Positions 62,732-64,000 of a stretch of 64,000 nucleotides of DNA are shown in pieces. The DNA is taken from NCBI RefSeq assembly GCF_013387475.1, contig NZ_VWNB01000004.1, forward strand, positions 124,001-188,000, read 5' to 3'. How positions within the stretch are numbered: position 1 is the first letter of the stretch; each line of letters opens with the position of its first letter. The position numbers and the translations under genes are program-made. The stretch is from Mariprofundus sp. KV (GTDB lineage: Bacteria; Pseudomonadota; Zetaproteobacteria; Mariprofundales; Mariprofundaceae). The notes under the pieces were generated by a model, which did not search any database, was not told where the DNA came from, and was given only the letters and a program-made list of their open reading frames with translations.

Positions 62732-64000
62732 GCTGCATCCCTCACATCAATCTTCCCCGTCACAACCGCTGTAATCAACGCAGAGCGCCTTTCCTTGAGG
62801 AGTTCGATGCTCTTCTCGGTCTTCTCCATCAAAGAGTCGATGCGGGTGGTTTCGCCGTCGAGAAAGGTTACTATTGCAGTCTGCTCGCGCACAGAGGGGA
62901 CTATCAGTGGCAGGCGCTTTAAATCATCAAACTTCATAGACTGCCTCATTCCTCCGCCCATTGAATAAAACACCTTCATAACGTCGTATGAGCGCATCAA
63001 ATAGTTGAGGTAGTCCGCATCAAATCCTGAAGTCCTTACGGCAAGGTATGCGGAAGTAATGATCCCTTTCTCTTTGCAGATTGCTGATCGAAGGCTGCGC
63101 TTGTCGTTCTGTAAATCTGTTAGTCGGAATACGATGTCATTAGGATGAATTAACTGATAAGTCTCAAATGATGCTGGCAACAAGCCTTCATCAGTATTGA
63201 TGTCCTTGGGTACAATTCTCCCATAGCTCAATGACAAAAGATTGGTTTCAATCATCCCTTTGTTTGGCTCTTTACGTTCCATTGTCTGGGCAAAGAAAGG
63301 CTTTATACCCCAACATTCCGGCACATCCCCCAGCCACTCCACGCCTGATGGTTTATATGCCGGATATGGCTTTCCTGTGCTTACATCGAACTTACCTGTC
63401 ACTGCATCGGTTATGAGCGCCTGGCGCTTTTCTTTCAGTAACTCGATGAATCGCTGTTTCTTCTCTACCAAAGAGTCGATGCGGGTGGTTTCGCGGTCGA
63501 GGAAGGTGGCGATGGCGGATTGTTCGTTAGAATCAATTGGCGCAGACACGAGGAGGGTTTTGATCTTATCGCCACTAATGTTCGGTTGCCCAGCTCCAGT
63601 TGCTAAGGTGATCAACTCATCTCGGAATCCTTGAAACCAATATTCGAGCAAATCCAAAGAAATGAGGTCGTTTGGATGGATGGCAAAGCAAGCTTGATTA
63701 AGCGTAGCGGGAATACCAAGCCGTCCAATACGACCGACTGTGGCACCATACATTGCAATCACCAGCGAATCAGCGGGATGAACTTTTAGTGCTGAATAAG
63801 AAGCGATGGCTTTTTGGGTGACACGTTTATCTGTAGAGAAAATGGTGTTCTCTCGAAGCTCTCCTGTAGTGACCCAAGGAGTGCCAGAATCAGAATAATC
63901 AGCCTCATTGGGTGGAGTTGTTCCACTTCCATAGGCATCAAACCAATGTGAAAGCTTCTTTGTCTCCCATCCCTCCGGCACATCCCCCAGCCACTCCACG
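62728..64000 (-). CDS. hsdS: Type I restriction specificity subunit HsdS (5' end beyond window)
   Basis: DNA-recognition subunit of the type I system. 423 residues are seen; the sequence opens inside the usual GVEWLGDVPEGW start block, so only a few N-terminal codons are missing. Two target-recognition domains (about 1-165 and 225-370) alternate with two conserved helical spacers, TTRIDSLVEKKQRFIELLKE and TTRIDSLMEKTEKSIELLKE. The block CATCCCCCAGCCACTCCACG-type sequence occurs at 63325-63344 and again at the window end, and the spacers are nearly identical in DNA too. hsdM should lie just outside the window. Confidence 0.93.
   Translation of the reverse strand, partial: VEWLGDVPEGWETKKLSHWFDAYGSGTTPPNEADYSDSGTPWVTTGELRENTIFSTDKRVTQKAIASYSALKVHPADSLVIAMYGATVGRIGRLGIPATLNQACFAIHPNDLISLDLLEYWFQGFRDELITLATGAGQPNISGDKIKTLLVSAPIDSNEQSAIATFLDRETTRIDSLVEKKQRFIELLKEKRQALITDAVTGKFDVSTGKPYPAYKPSGVEWLGDVPECWGIKPFFAQTMERKEPNKGMIETNLLSLSYGRIVPKDINTDEGLLPASFETYQLIHPNDIVFRLTDLQNDKRSLRSAICKEKGIITSAYLAVRTSGFDADYLNYLMRSYDVMKVFYSMGGGMRQSMKFDDLKRLPLIVPSVREQTAIVTFLDGETTRIDSLMEKTEKSIELLKERRSALITAVVTGKIDVRDAA

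Overview
The window comes from a Gram-negative proteobacterium. It has the gammaproteobacterial Rnf order (rnfABCDGE), lipoproteins with lipoboxes, PilU, YgfZ, HrpA and PepN. The mix of bidirectional [NiFe] hydrogenase, Rnf, class I cytochrome c, type IV pilus retraction ATPase and many c-di-GMP proteins would suit a chemolithotrophic marine lineage such as the Zetaproteobacteria. That placement is an inference from gene content, not a demonstrated affiliation.

Layout. 1-1989: 3' part of a hybrid sensor kinase. 2034-3822: a 1.7-kb insertion carrying a Fic gene at the 3' end of tRNA-Phe, bounded by 24-bp direct repeats. 3894-7699 (minus): dapF, queF, dapE, a DUF4936-like gene and ygfZ. 7836-18238: mostly plus-strand housekeeping and signalling genes (thiC, CBS protein, tsaE, DUF748 protein, small GTPase, heme-type diguanylate cyclase, aroK), with pilU on the minus strand. 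18264-20134 (minus): ybeD, a DUF3616 protein and an unusual Cys-rich EF-hand protein. 20353-26462: rnfABCDGE followed without gaps by a small membrane protein, a MIF-like tautomerase and def, then fmt. 27572-31726 (minus): a P-type cation ATPase and citrate synthase. 31837-37872: small acidic proteins, a LysR regulator, cytochrome c, a YebC-family protein, a K+ channel and a frameshifted diguanylate cyclase. 37891-43046 (minus): a hoxFUYH hydrogenase operon plus its maturation protease. 43190-47077: hrpA. 47309-52398: yqiA, three PilZ proteins, two of which flank pepN, and a GreA/B-like factor. 52395-55367 (minus): two paralogous SH3 lipoproteins and a small secreted protein. 55629-64000 (minus): an accessory defence-type operon with hsdS, a KAP NTPase, a Zn-ribbon protein, hsdR, an ISL3-type transposase gene and an alpha-helical protein. 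The hsdM gene presumably lies beyond the right edge.

How the genes work together. HoxFUYH couples H2 to NAD(H), and Rnf couples NADH and ferredoxin to the membrane ion gradient, so together they suggest flexible redox balancing. The diguanylate cyclases, three PilZ receptors and PilU point to c-di-GMP control of surface behaviour. The most unusual features are the type I restriction operon with embedded KAP NTPase, Zn-ribbon and transposase-like genes, and a family of inverted-repeat elements lying inside three separate operons (queF/dapF, def/fmt, hoxY/hoxH). Others are a terminator-like hairpin abutting the citrate synthase start, a frameshift explained exactly by a 5-bp tandem duplication, and the tRNA-borne Fic insertion.
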